Numbered from the stretch's first letter, positions 1 through 6,221 are shown. The stretch: DNA of 8,884 nucleotides from an uncultured Eubacteriales bacterium (GCA_905199135.1 CAJKFC010000073.1:1-8884); one strand, 5' to 3'. Notes: a model not told the origin generated them from the letters alone. Translations and numbers: made by a program.

Positions 1-97
1 TGCTCCGGTCCTCCATCAGAAAGCGGACGAACTGCCGGTAGATCCGGCAGCGTGGGTAGTCCACCACCTGTTTAATTTGTAATTGATAGGTTGGCAT
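1..97 (-). CDS. N-terminal fragment of an uncharacterised protein, likely carried by an integrative element
   Basis: An ATG at 97 reading leftward opens 32 codons with no stop before the window edge, starting MPTYQLQIKQVVDYPRCRIY. A GGAG ribosome binding site lies 7 bases upstream, which supports the start. The fragment is rich in basic and aromatic residues and has no signal peptide or membrane segment. Proteins with a very similar opening come to mind from conjugative or mobilizable elements of gut Firmicutes, where they are mostly annotated as hypothetical; this is recollection, not a search result. Its position on the element side of a tRNA attachment site agrees with that. The function cannot be assigned from 32 residues. 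Confidence 0.6.
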   Translation of the reverse strand, partial: MPTYQLQIKQVVDYPRCRIYRQFVRFLMEDRS

Positions 98-135
98 TTG
101 AATTCTCCATTCTGTATGCTATAATGTACCTGGCG

Positions 136-167
136 GAATCGAGTGTTTTATCCAATTCACTTGATTC
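136..167. repeat. Inverted repeat / hairpin upstream of the leftward element gene
   Basis: GAATCGAGTG (136-145) pairs with CACTTGATTC (158-167) over 10 positions with a single G-T wobble, around a 12-base loop. It lies about 40 bases upstream of the leftward start at 97. It could be an operator, a recombination-protein site or part of a leader RNA. There is no T-run following it in the leftward direction, so it is not an obvious terminator. Confidence 0.5.
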
Positions 168-169
168 GC

Positions 170-187
170 GCTAAGGAAGCTAAGGAA
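170..187. repeat. Tandem 9-bp direct repeat GCTAAGGAA x2
   Basis: GCTAAGGAA occurs twice back to back (170-178 and 179-187). The inner CTAAGG recurs once more inside the tRNA anticodon arm (332-337). Short direct repeats near an element end are typical of arm-type sites for an integrase or excisionase. That role is inferred only. Confidence 0.5.
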
Positions 188-192
188 AAATA

Positions 193-280
193 CGAAAAAC
201 CCCAGTCACTCCCGGAATACCGAGGGACACATGACACTACATGCACCATTCGATAAATCCAGTAATGACGGGGGTTTTCG
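193..280. other. Long imperfect stem enclosing an inner hairpin (structured noncoding region)
   Basis: Bases 193-208 pair with 266-280 over 14 base pairs with one bulged A (199) and one A-G mismatch (204/270). Inside it, 209-215 pairs with 220-226 around a 4-base loop with one mismatch. Read leftward, the closing stem is followed by a T-rich tail (TATTTTTCC), so a leftward leader transcript could end here. That would make it a possible attenuator of the gene starting at 97. It could equally be an origin-of-transfer or recombination structure. No riboswitch class is recognised. Confidence 0.4.
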
Positions 281-323
281 GCTATTACAGACGCTTTGGG
301 ATTCCTGCGGATAATAGGGGTCG

Positions 324-372
324 TACTCCTCCTAAGGGTTAGTTGTGAGTTCGATTCTCGCAGGGGGTGCCA
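324..372 (+). pseudogene. 3' half of tRNA-Arg(CCU), probable attachment-site remnant
   Basis: The anticodon loop CTCCTAA lies at 329-335 with anticodon CCT at 331-333, and its 3' stem GGGTT at 336-340. The T-arm is GTGAG, loop TTCGATT, CTCGC (345-361), fully paired with one G-U. The acceptor 3' strand AGGGGGT (362-368), discriminator G and an encoded CCA (370-372) follow. No 5' acceptor strand near ACCCCCT and no D-arm with the usual AG...GG pattern lie upstream. The 5' anticodon strand TACTC pairs only in four of five positions, one of them a wobble, instead of the expected AACCC. The fragment is therefore a tRNA 3' end joined to foreign sequence. A degenerate full-length reading from 301 (ATTCCTG against AGGGGGT, mostly wobble pairs) was considered and is weaker. 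Confidence 0.65.
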
Positions 373-416
373 AAAAAGCCGAAAATCCCTATGAATAGCG
401 GATTTTCGGCTTTTTT
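372..416 (+). terminator. Intrinsic terminator of the tRNA-Arg locus
   Basis: AGCCGAAAATCC (377-388) pairs perfectly with GGATTTTCGGCT (400-411), and flanking A and T runs extend the stem to about 17 base pairs. A T-run ends it at 416. It directly follows the tRNA CCA, as expected for the original tRNA terminator left on the chromosomal side. The A-rich left flank means it could also stop transcription entering from the right. Confidence 0.85.
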
Positions 417-463
417 ACTTAAAATTGTATTATAGAAAATTTGTCCATACCATTCTTGAAACA

Positions 464-484
464 GACACATTTTTAATCTGTGTC
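464..484. promoter_or_regulatory. Candidate operator, inverted repeat GACACA-n9-TGTGTC
   Basis: Two perfect 6-bp arms separated by 9 bases end just before the -35 hexamer of the promoter at 487-514. Spaced palindromes of this kind are typical TetR-family operators, and a TetR-type gene lies two positions downstream in the same transcription unit. Autoregulation is an inference. Confidence 0.4.
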
Positions 485-486
485 AT

Positions 487-514
487 TTGATATCCGTTTT
501 GTTCATGATAGAAT
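487..514 (+). promoter_or_regulatory. Sigma-A promoter of the membrane protein/TetR-fusion pair
   Basis: -35 TTGATA (487-492) and -10 TAGAAT (509-514) each match consensus at five of six positions, with a 16-base spacer and an extended TGA just before the -10. It is followed by AGGAGG at 530-535 and the start codon at 543. Confidence 0.65.
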
Positions 515-542
515 ATACCTATCAAACAAAGGAGGTTCAAAC

Positions 543-899
543 ATGAACACAGACAAAATTTTTGCCGAATCTATTGCAAACGAATATGCGCCAAAGGATA
601 CTTCCAAGGTTGTCGCGCTGAAAAAACCCGACCGTAAAGCCAAAAGACCGTCTGAGATTTTCGCCTACTCTTTCGGTATTATCTCTTCTTTGGTTTTAGG
701 CTGCGGTATGTGCCTGACTATGGGAGTCATCGGCTCCGCCACACCGGCTGCTTTTACCATGGGTATCATCATCGGCATATTAGGTATAATCGGCGTCGGC
801 GTAAATTATCCGATTTACAGAAAAATGCGCACCGACAGTATGCAAAAATACGCAAACGATATTCTCATTTTGGCAAGAGATATCAGCGAGAAAAGATAG
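543..899 (+). CDS. Small two-helix membrane protein of unknown function (118 aa)
   Basis: The start is placed at the ATG at 543 because AGGAGG ends 7 bases before it; an in-frame upstream ATG at 480 lies in the promoter region and has no ribosome binding site. The first 36 residues are polar and lysine-rich with no signal peptide. Two hydrophobic, glycine-rich helices follow at about 39-63 and 69-91 with a short loop between, then a charged 27-residue tail. A helical hairpin with both tails in the cytoplasm is the likely topology. The sequence resembles a recurring clostridial family that databases often leave hypothetical or label dihydropteridine reductase; nothing here supports enzyme activity, and the resemblance is from memory. 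Such genes often sit next to a TetR regulator, as here, with a 24-base gap to the next start. It may be the regulated target of that protein. Confidence 0.85.
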   Translation: MNTDKIFAESIANEYAPKDTSKVVALKKPDRKAKRPSEIFAYSFGIISSLVLGCGMCLTMGVIGSATPAAFTMGIIIGILGIIGVGVNYPIYRKMRTDSMQKYANDILILARDISEKR

Positions 900-923
900 C
901 AGCATAAAGGAAGGGGTAAAACA

Positions 924-1799
924 GTGAATAAATCTGAAAGCAAATATTTTAACACTGCAATAAAAATTGATGAGGCTTTTTTGAAGCTGCTCAGCAAAAA
1001 GGAACTCGAATATATTACAGTAAAGGAAATATGCTTAGCTTCAGATGTCAGCCGTTCCACTTTTTATCTGCATTATGAAACCATAAATGACCTTCTGCTC
1101 GAAACCGCGGAATATATAAACGGAAAATTTTATTCGTATTTTGACCACTTGGAGATAGACTGCAATTCTATACTTACTGCGTCAAAAGAGGAACTTATTT
1201 TTATTACACCCGAGTTTTTAAACCCGTGGCTGTCGTTTATAAAAGAGAACAAGCTCATATACAGCACCGTATTAAAAAAATTTGATACAATACAGATTTT
1301 CAGCGATCTCTTCTCAAAAATCAATAAGACAATTTTACGCGGCCTAGTAATTTTCAGTGAAAAAAGATGGCAATATATAGAAAATAGCGCAAGAAACCGC
1401 AACAGAACTCGTCTTTTCAGGTTCATTTCAAAATTTCTTATTCTTTTGGATTTTGCCTTAATCATTCCGATTTCTCTTATGGTTTTGTCACGCAGAACTG
1501 TCGTAATGGGCAAAATACCCGCCATCGCCACGGCTGCCTACACCGCATACAAAATAACCGTTTCGGCCGTAAACTATAAAAAAGCGAAGAACCGTGAAAA
1601 TCTTTCGCTGCTTTGTCCGAAAATCATAAATCTCAAAGATGCCATGGTTTCGGTGCTGACATTACAAAATACTCTTATTTCGGTCTTTGACTCAGGAAAA
1701 TCCATGCTCACTCTCACCTCATGTACAAGTGCAGCGCAGCTGACTTCAATAATCATAATGACTTTTTTCTGGATAAAAAAGGGTAAGTCTATCGACTGA
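924..1799 (+). CDS. TetR-type DNA-binding domain fused to a four-helix membrane domain (291 aa)
   Basis: The start is a GTG at 924 preceded by GGAAGGGG. Residues 10-60 are a typical TetR N-terminus, with the helix-turn-helix at about 33-52 and the signature SRSTFYLHYE (43-52). Residues up to about 138 follow the start of a TetR ligand domain. The expected C-terminal helices of a normal TetR of about 190 residues are then missing. Instead, a basic stretch (147-166, RNRNRTR) leads into four hydrophobic segments at about 167-189, 195-216, 238-256 and 262-284. This second part resembles stand-alone clostridial membrane proteins remembered as hypothetical. The switch near 138-147 suggests either a natural fusion giving a membrane-tethered regulator or a deletion that joined a truncated tetR to a downstream membrane gene. 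The frame is open throughout with no internal stop. Loss of the dimerisation helices may impair normal TetR function. Confidence 0.8.
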   Translation: MNKSESKYFNTAIKIDEAFLKLLSKKELEYITVKEICLASDVSRSTFYLHYETINDLLLETAEYINGKFYSYFDHLEIDCNSILTASKEELIFITPEFLNPWLSFIKENKLIYSTVLKKFDTIQIFSDLFSKINKTILRGLVIFSEKRWQYIENSARNRNRTRLFRFISKFLILLDFALIIPISLMVLSRRTVVMGKIPAIATAAYTAYKITVSAVNYKKAKNRENLSLLCPKIINLKDAMVSVLTLQNTLISVFDSGKSMLTLTSCTSAAQLTSIIIMTFFWIKKGKSID

Positions 1800-1867
1800 A
1801 TCTGTTTTCATTTCCGTTAATATGATTACTGTATATAACCATGAACATACTATTTCAAAATTGCCTC

Positions 1868-1896
1868 TTGACATGATGGTCCTCTAATGATAAAAT
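1868..1896 (+). promoter_or_regulatory. Strong sigma-A promoter of the RHH/DUF1413-like gene
   Basis: -35 TTGACA (1868-1873) is perfect, the spacer is 17 bases, and -10 TAAAAT (1891-1896) matches five of six positions with an extended TGA immediately before it. It predicts a start near 1903 and a 5' leader of roughly 37 bases that includes a 9-bp hairpin. Confidence 0.8.
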
Positions 1897-1927
1897 AAAA
1901 TTACATAAGAAGTCCATCATGTAATTT
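1871..1927. promoter_or_regulatory. Overlapping inverted repeats across the promoter and leader
   Basis: ACATGATGG (1871-1879, overlapping the end of the -35) has a perfect reverse complement CCATCATGT at 1914-1922, about four helical turns away. A second perfect pair, AAATTACAT (1898-1906) and ATGTAATTT (1919-1927), brackets the transcription start and ends just before the ribosome binding site. The segment 1919-1922 belongs to both pairs. The first pair can only act as DNA, because its left arm lies upstream of the start. The second could be an operator or an RNA hairpin beside the Shine-Dalgarno. Autoregulation by the ribbon-helix-helix-like product is a reasonable inference. Confidence 0.5.
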
Positions 1928-1939
1928 CAGGAGGTAATT

Positions 1940-2284
1940 ATGCCGGTATTAAAAATTTCTCTCAGCGAAGAATACCACGATAAACTTGTAAGCGAAGCCG
2001 ACAATTTAGGTGTATCTGTTCAGGATCTCATACGCAGCAAACTTTTTAACGAGCCCTGCGATTTTGTTCCGAAAGACGCGGTACAGAAGGCTTTGTCAAA
2101 GTACTCAAGCGGCGATACCTTTACCCTGCCCCAGCTTTACGGCGACGAATGGAGTTTAAAGCGCGGTTTTGCTGGAGTTTTCGGCAAGCAGTTTTTCAAT
2201 TATGTAAATAATCACTGCTCTGATAAAATCACCTTTGTCGGCATGACCGATTACGGCAGACACGCCCAATACAAAATTATTTAA
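1940..2284 (+). CDS. Small ribbon-helix-helix-like protein with DUF1413-like C-terminus (114 aa)
   Basis: AGGAGG (1929-1934) lies 5 bases before the ATG. Residues 3-8 (VLKISL) form a likely beta strand followed by helices at about 9-23 and 26-36. That is the strand-helix-helix order of CopG/Arc-type DNA-binding proteins and antitoxins. After a linker, residues 61-114 begin FTLPQLYGDEW and run through GFAGVFGKQFFNYV to a strand-rich end. This resembles DUF1413-type domains, whose function is unknown. No catalytic motif is visible and no toxin gene is adjacent on the same strand, so a stand-alone autoregulator or a modified-antitoxin origin are both possible. It is transcribed alone from its own promoter and ends at a terminator shared with the convergent sbcDC operon. 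The family assignment is from memory. Confidence 0.75.
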   Translation: MPVLKISLSEEYHDKLVSEADNLGVSVQDLIRSKLFNEPCDFVPKDAVQKALSKYSSGDTFTLPQLYGDEWSLKRGFAGVFGKQFFNYVNNHCSDKITFVGMTDYGRHAQYKII

Positions 2285-2288
2285 ACAC

Positions 2289-2318
2289 AAAAAGTACGGC
2301 TTAAAGCCGTCCTTTTTT
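2289..2318. terminator. Bidirectional intrinsic terminator between convergent genes
   Basis: ACGGCT (2296-2301) pairs with AGCCGT (2305-2310) around TAA, extended by a G-C pair and an A-run/T-run after one mismatch. The T-run at 2313-2318 serves the rightward gene and the A-run at 2289-2293 serves the leftward operon. The sbcC stop codon (2319-2317) sits inside the T-tract, so terminator and coding end overlap. Confidence 0.85.
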
Positions 2319-5085
2319 ATTGACACACTATTTCTGCAAAGCTTCCGCCGCTTCTGTCCTTTTTCACTATGATCTGTCTTTCTATCCTCTCCTTGAGCTC
2401 CGAGACATGGGAGATTATTCCCACAAGGCGCTCGCCGTCTGCAAGACTTGTCAAAGCCTTTATCGCCTGCTCCAGAGACTGCTCGTCCAATGAACCAAAG
2501 CCCTCGTCGACAAACATTGTGTCGAGCTTTATACCTCCCGCCGACGACTGTATCTCGTCGGCAAGTCCCAGTGCCAGAGACAGCGAAGCTTTAAAGGATT
2601 CGCCGCCCGACAGGGTTTTTACGCTGCGCTCCGATCCATTGTAATGGTCGATGACATCGAGGTCGAGACCGCTTTTACTGCGGTTGTTTGCCGCCTCTCT
2701 GCGCCTTTTGAGCTCATACTGTCCGTCGGTCATGACCATAAGGCGCGTATTTGCCCTCTCAATTATGCTGTCGAAATAGGTCATCTGTATGTATGTCTCA
2801 AGCATAATCTTCTCTTTGCTGGCGAGTTTGCCGTTGGCGGTGTCGGAAAGTGCCTTCACCCATCGCCATTTTGCCTCTATCTCGGCGCTCTCTTCCATCT
2901 TTGCAGCTATATTCTCGGCGGCGCTTCTATTGGCAGAAAGTCTTGAAATTACATCTCTCAGCTTTTTGTCAGCCTCATCTTTAATCTGTTTAAAGTGTCC
3001 CTGTCTGCTTTCCAGACTTTCTATGTCTATATCATGTCCGTTCTTAAGGGCATTTTCGGTCTCCTCTATGGCAGCTCCCAGCTTTGCCATCTCGGTCTCG
3101 CAGTCCGATACGGCTTTTTCAGCGGCTTTGATGGCAAGCGTGTATTTTTTCTGGCAATTTTCCAGCTCTTCTATTCTCTCCTCGGCCTCGGTTTTGGACT
3201 TAAACTGAAGCTTCCCGTAAAGCTGTTCAACACTCGATGAAAGAGCGGCTTTTTCGGCTTCATATTTTGCCGCCGCATTTTCGCCCTCTCTTATCTCTCC
3301 GTCGAGCTTTTGGTATTTCTCCTGCTTTTCCGCCGTCAGCTTTTGAATTTCCGCTCTTCTCTTTTCCTTTTTCTCTATTTCATACAAGGTCTTTTCAAGC
3401 TGTTTCAAAAGCTCGCCGTTTTTCTCTGCGGCACATTTGATTGTCTCCTCTGCCCTCTCAAAATTCTGTGATGACAGCTGTTCTGTGAAGTTTTTTTCAA
3501 ATGTCTTTCGCTTCTCATCGAGAGAAGTTTTTAAATTTCCCGCCTTTACACTGGCTTCCGACAGAGCTTTCTCCGCCTTTTCGCAGGTCTTTTTGTCCCT
3601 GTCGAGCTGTTCCTTAGTGGGGGCGTTTTGGGATTTTTCCGCCTTTTTTGGGTGAGATACCGAACCGCACACGGGACAGGGCTGACCTTCTGTCAATGTC
3701 TCGGCAATAATTCCCGCCTGCTCATCAAGGTAGGCTCTGTGTTTTTCCTCATAATCCCGCCTCTTTTTCTCGGCGTCCGATGCCTTTTCAAGGTAGTCGT
3801 TTTGCGCGTCTTTCAGCTCGCCTTTGAGTTCTTCCATTTCGGAATACAAATCGCCCAGCTCTTCCAATGCCTTGCTTTGACTTTTTGCGCTCTCGGCCTT
3901 TGTTTCGGCTTTAAGCCTTTCTTCACCGAGATTTTCCAAAAGTTTACCTTCGTTTATAAGGCTTTCAAGGTCATTTTTGAGTTTTTCGGCGGTCTCTCTG
4001 TTCTTTTTCAGCTTGCCTGCCGTCTCTTCCGCTTTGGTTTTCGCATCGGCAAGTTGTTCTTTTTTCTCTTCAAGCTCGTCATAATCGGAAAGTCTTGCCT
4101 TGAGCTTCGAGATATTTTGAGCGATTTCCGTCATTTCAGGCTCTCTTTTTCTCTCATTTTCGAGATTTTCTCTAAGCTGTAACCGCTTTTCTGTCTCGGC
4201 AGCAAGTTTTTCACGGGATTTTTCGGCAGAATCACGGAGTTTTTTTCTCTCATCGGCCTGGGTAAGCTTTTTAGTGATTTCCGTCAGCTCCTTTTCGGCG
4301 CGTTCCCTCTGCTCTTTCAAAAGCTCATCGGCCTTTTCATCACGCTCTATTAGCTCTTGCACAAGAGAGAGTACCTCCGAGACAGGCATCTCTCCGTTTT
4401 TGGCCTTTTGTATATCCTCTTTTAAATCGTCATCTTCCGACCACTCAATACCGTCGATATACTGCCTTATTCCATCGGCTGTTTTCTGATATCTGCTGTC
4501 CAAAGCATTCGATTCTGCTTTGAGCCTGTCCTGTATACTGCTGTAAAGCTGGGTTTTAAAGAGCTTTTGAAATATCTTTATCCTGTCTTCGGTGGAAGCC
4601 AAAAGCAGTTTCAAAAAATCTCCCTGGGCTATCATGGCTATCTGAGAAAACTGATTCCTGTCAATGCCCATTATTTCTGCCACGGCTTTCGTGACATTTT
4701 TTGCCCCCGTTATCAGCTTTCCGTCAGGCAAATGAAGCTCGGCATCGGCCTTTTCCGTGGTTGTACCCTCACCTTTGGTCTTGGGTCTTGTATATTCGGG
4801 ATTTCGCTTTATAAGATAGTTCTCTCCCCTGTATTCAAACAAAAGCTCGGCAAATGTTGGAACATCGGGGGCGGCGTATTTTGAACGCAGCATATCGGTT
4901 TCCCTGTTGCTTCCGCTGGCTTCGCCGTAAAGGGCAAAGGTTATGGCGTCGAATATCGTCGTCTTGCCCGCTCCCGTATCTCCTGTAATGAGATAGAGGC
5001 CGCCTTTTCCCAGTTTTTCGAGGTCCAGCTCGTTCTTCCCCGCATAGGGGCCGAAAGCCGAAACTGTCAGTTTTATCGGTCTCAT
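2317..5085 (-). CDS. sbcC: SbcC, Rad50-like ATPase subunit of the SbcCD nuclease (922 aa)
   Basis: SbcC is the SMC-like ATPase that, with SbcD, senses and opens DNA hairpins and protein-blocked double-strand ends; it acts on the nucleoid. All key motifs are visible: Walker A GDTGAGKT (35-42), the Q-loop Gln at 154, the ABC signature LSGGE (825-829), Walker B ending in Asp860-Glu861 followed by a GSLDE D-loop, and the switch His at 893. Between the two ATPase halves run long charged coiled coils, interrupted exactly at mid-protein by the zinc-hook CPVC (470-473), which joins two SbcC molecules through a shared zinc. The length is slightly short of the roughly 1000 residues common in the family, mostly in the coils. 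The ATG overlaps the sbcD stop as ATGA, with a GGAGG ribosome site inside sbcD, indicating translational coupling. The gene looks intact. Confidence 0.97.
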   Translation of the reverse strand: MRPIKLTVSAFGPYAGKNELDLEKLGKGGLYLITGDTGAGKTTIFDAITFALYGEASGSNRETDMLRSKYAAPDVPTFAELLFEYRGENYLIKRNPEYTRPKTKGEGTTTEKADAELHLPDGKLITGAKNVTKAVAEIMGIDRNQFSQIAMIAQGDFLKLLLASTEDRIKIFQKLFKTQLYSSIQDRLKAESNALDSRYQKTADGIRQYIDGIEWSEDDDLKEDIQKAKNGEMPVSEVLSLVQELIERDEKADELLKEQRERAEKELTEITKKLTQADERKKLRDSAEKSREKLAAETEKRLQLRENLENERKREPEMTEIAQNISKLKARLSDYDELEEKKEQLADAKTKAEETAGKLKKNRETAEKLKNDLESLINEGKLLENLGEERLKAETKAESAKSQSKALEELGDLYSEMEELKGELKDAQNDYLEKASDAEKKRRDYEEKHRAYLDEQAGIIAETLTEGQPCPVCGSVSHPKKAEKSQNAPTKEQLDRDKKTCEKAEKALSEASVKAGNLKTSLDEKRKTFEKNFTEQLSSQNFERAEETIKCAAEKNGELLKQLEKTLYEIEKKEKRRAEIQKLTAEKQEKYQKLDGEIREGENAAAKYEAEKAALSSSVEQLYGKLQFKSKTEAEERIEELENCQKKYTLAIKAAEKAVSDCETEMAKLGAAIEETENALKNGHDIDIESLESRQGHFKQIKDEADKKLRDVISRLSANRSAAENIAAKMEESAEIEAKWRWVKALSDTANGKLASKEKIMLETYIQMTYFDSIIERANTRLMVMTDGQYELKRRREAANNRSKSGLDLDVIDHYNGSERSVKTLSGGESFKASLSLALGLADEIQSSAGGIKLDTMFVDEGFGSLDEQSLEQAIKALTSLADGERLVGIISHVSELKERIERQIIVKKDRSGGSFAEIVCQ

Positions 5086-6221
5086 CTCTCGCCCTCCTCT
5101 ATCTCTTCTATGATTTTGCCTATGAACTCGGCCTGCTCGGCAGACATTTCCGATCCGTTCTGTAAGGCATAAAACTCTCTGAAAAGCTCAAATGGAGATT
5201 TCTTTTTGACTTCTCTCGTGCCGTCGAGCTCGGCCTTGTGCCTTGTACGCCTGTTGTCATAGTCCATCTTCATGAGATTTGGATATATCACCCTCAGTTT
5301 TGCCGCCGCATCTGGTATATCATCCTCATCGGTGAGGGTTATGTGCATATAATCCTCGCGGTATGTGGCGTTTTCGTAAAAGCTTTTAAGAGTCAGCTCT
5401 GCATATGTGCCCCTTATCTCCGCCATGTCTCTTTTTGGAACGAGAGGAACTGTACGTACCTCCAGCCTGCCTTTTTCAAACACCTCGACTACCGTAATGG
5501 ATTTCTTGTGGGAAACCTCAGAAAATGAATATTTGAGGGGTGTGCCAGAATACCTCACTCTTTCCGAACCTATATTCTGCGGGCCGTGAATGTGTCCCAA
5601 AGCCACATAGTCAAAGCCGTCAAAGACCGAAGCGTCCACATTGTCGCTGCCGCCCACCGATATCTCCTCCGATTCCGAGCGGCTCGCTCCCGTGACAAAC
5701 TGGTGGGTTACAAGCACATTTCTCACATTTTCGTCTATATTCATCTGCTCTATGGCGATTCTTACGGCGTCTGTATAGGAGTTTATCTCCTTTTCGGGAA
5801 AATGCTTTCTGACATGGGAAGGCTTTACAAAGGGCAGCATGTATATCCTGACCTCTCCGCAGTCATCGTTAATTGTAAAATATTTTGTGTCTCCCGAATA
5901 GACAGGTGAAATATATATCCCCTCTCCGCTCATGAGACGATTTCCAAAGGCGAGACGCTCGGGGGAATCGTGGTTTCCGCTTATTATAAACACCTTGAGC
6001 TTTCTCTCGGCAAGGCTTACGATAAAATCGTCAAAGAGCTCCACCGCCTCGGCAGGCGGAATGGGCTTGTCGTATATGTCGCCGGCTATCACGACGCAGT
6101 CGGGCTTTTCGTCATCTATAATGTCCGTTATTTGGGACAGTATGTATTTTTGATCCTCCAGCATGGAAAACTCGTTGACCCGTTTTCCTATATGCAGGTC
6201 GGACAGATGTATAATTTTCAT
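5082..6221 (-). CDS. sbcD: SbcD, Mre11-like nuclease subunit of SbcCD (379 aa)
   Basis: SbcD is the metallophosphoesterase that provides the Mn-dependent exonuclease and endonuclease activity of the SbcCD complex. The phosphoesterase motifs appear in order: DLH (8-10), GDIYD (47-51), GNHD (82-85), VTHQ with His173, and GHIH (209-212), together supplying the two-metal site. The remaining 160 or so residues form the capping region and the C-terminal helices that bind the base of the SbcC coiled coil. The ATG start at 6221 is preceded by GGAG at a 9-base distance and by a clear promoter. It is the first gene of a two-gene operon and overlaps sbcC by 4 bases. Length and motifs are normal for the family. 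Confidence 0.97.
   Translation of the reverse strand: MKIIHLSDLHIGKRVNEFSMLEDQKYILSQITDIIDDEKPDCVVIAGDIYDKPIPPAEAVELFDDFIVSLAERKLKVFIISGNHDSPERLAFGNRLMSGEGIYISPVYSGDTKYFTINDDCGEVRIYMLPFVKPSHVRKHFPEKEINSYTDAVRIAIEQMNIDENVRNVLVTHQFVTGASRSESEEISVGGSDNVDASVFDGFDYVALGHIHGPQNIGSERVRYSGTPLKYSFSEVSHKKSITVVEVFEKGRLEVRTVPLVPKRDMAEIRGTYAELTLKSFYENATYREDYMHITLTDEDDIPDAAAKLRVIYPNLMKMDYDNRRTRHKAELDGTREVKKKSPFELFREFYALQNGSEMSAEQAEFIGKIIEEIEEGER

Larger units (their letters stand above)
1..372. mobile_element. End of an integrative element inserted in a tRNA-Arg gene (inferred; left part outside window)
   Basis: The right boundary is a tRNA 3' half ending in CCA at 372 that has no matching 5' half. Tyrosine-recombinase elements leave this signature at one end when they insert into a tRNA gene, while the intact copy is rebuilt at the other end. 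The element side holds a truncated leftward gene, tandem 9-bp repeats, a hairpin and a long folded region, and no housekeeping gene. The integrase is not visible here and would lie further left or at the far end. The exact crossover is unknown but probably falls in or near the anticodon loop (about 324-340). An old, decayed insertion would look the same. Confidence 0.5.

Noticed and set aside
301..372. Full-length tRNA reading with a degenerate acceptor stem
   Set aside because: The acceptor would be mostly G-U pairs and no D-arm can be formed, so only the 3' half is credible.
269..392. Plus-strand open frame running through the tRNA fragment
   Set aside because: It has no start codon and crosses the tRNA arm and terminator stem; it is a chance open stretch.
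480..542. Upstream start adding 21 residues to the small membrane protein
   Set aside because: It overlaps the promoter -35 and -10 and has no ribosome site, while AGGAGG fits the ATG at 543.
815..1531. Antisense open frames across the membrane protein and TetR fusion genes
   Set aside because: They have no ribosome sites and no family resemblance, and the plus-strand genes explain the sequence.
1820..1845. Imperfect hairpin GTTA(A)TAT/ATATAAC after the TetR fusion gene
   Set aside because: It is AT-only apart from one pair and has no following T-run, so it is not supported as a terminator.
2369..4884. Many open frames of 60-184 codons on the plus strand inside sbcC
   Set aside because: They are antisense to an intact SbcC with all motifs, have no ribosome sites or recognisable domains, and arise from its coding bias.
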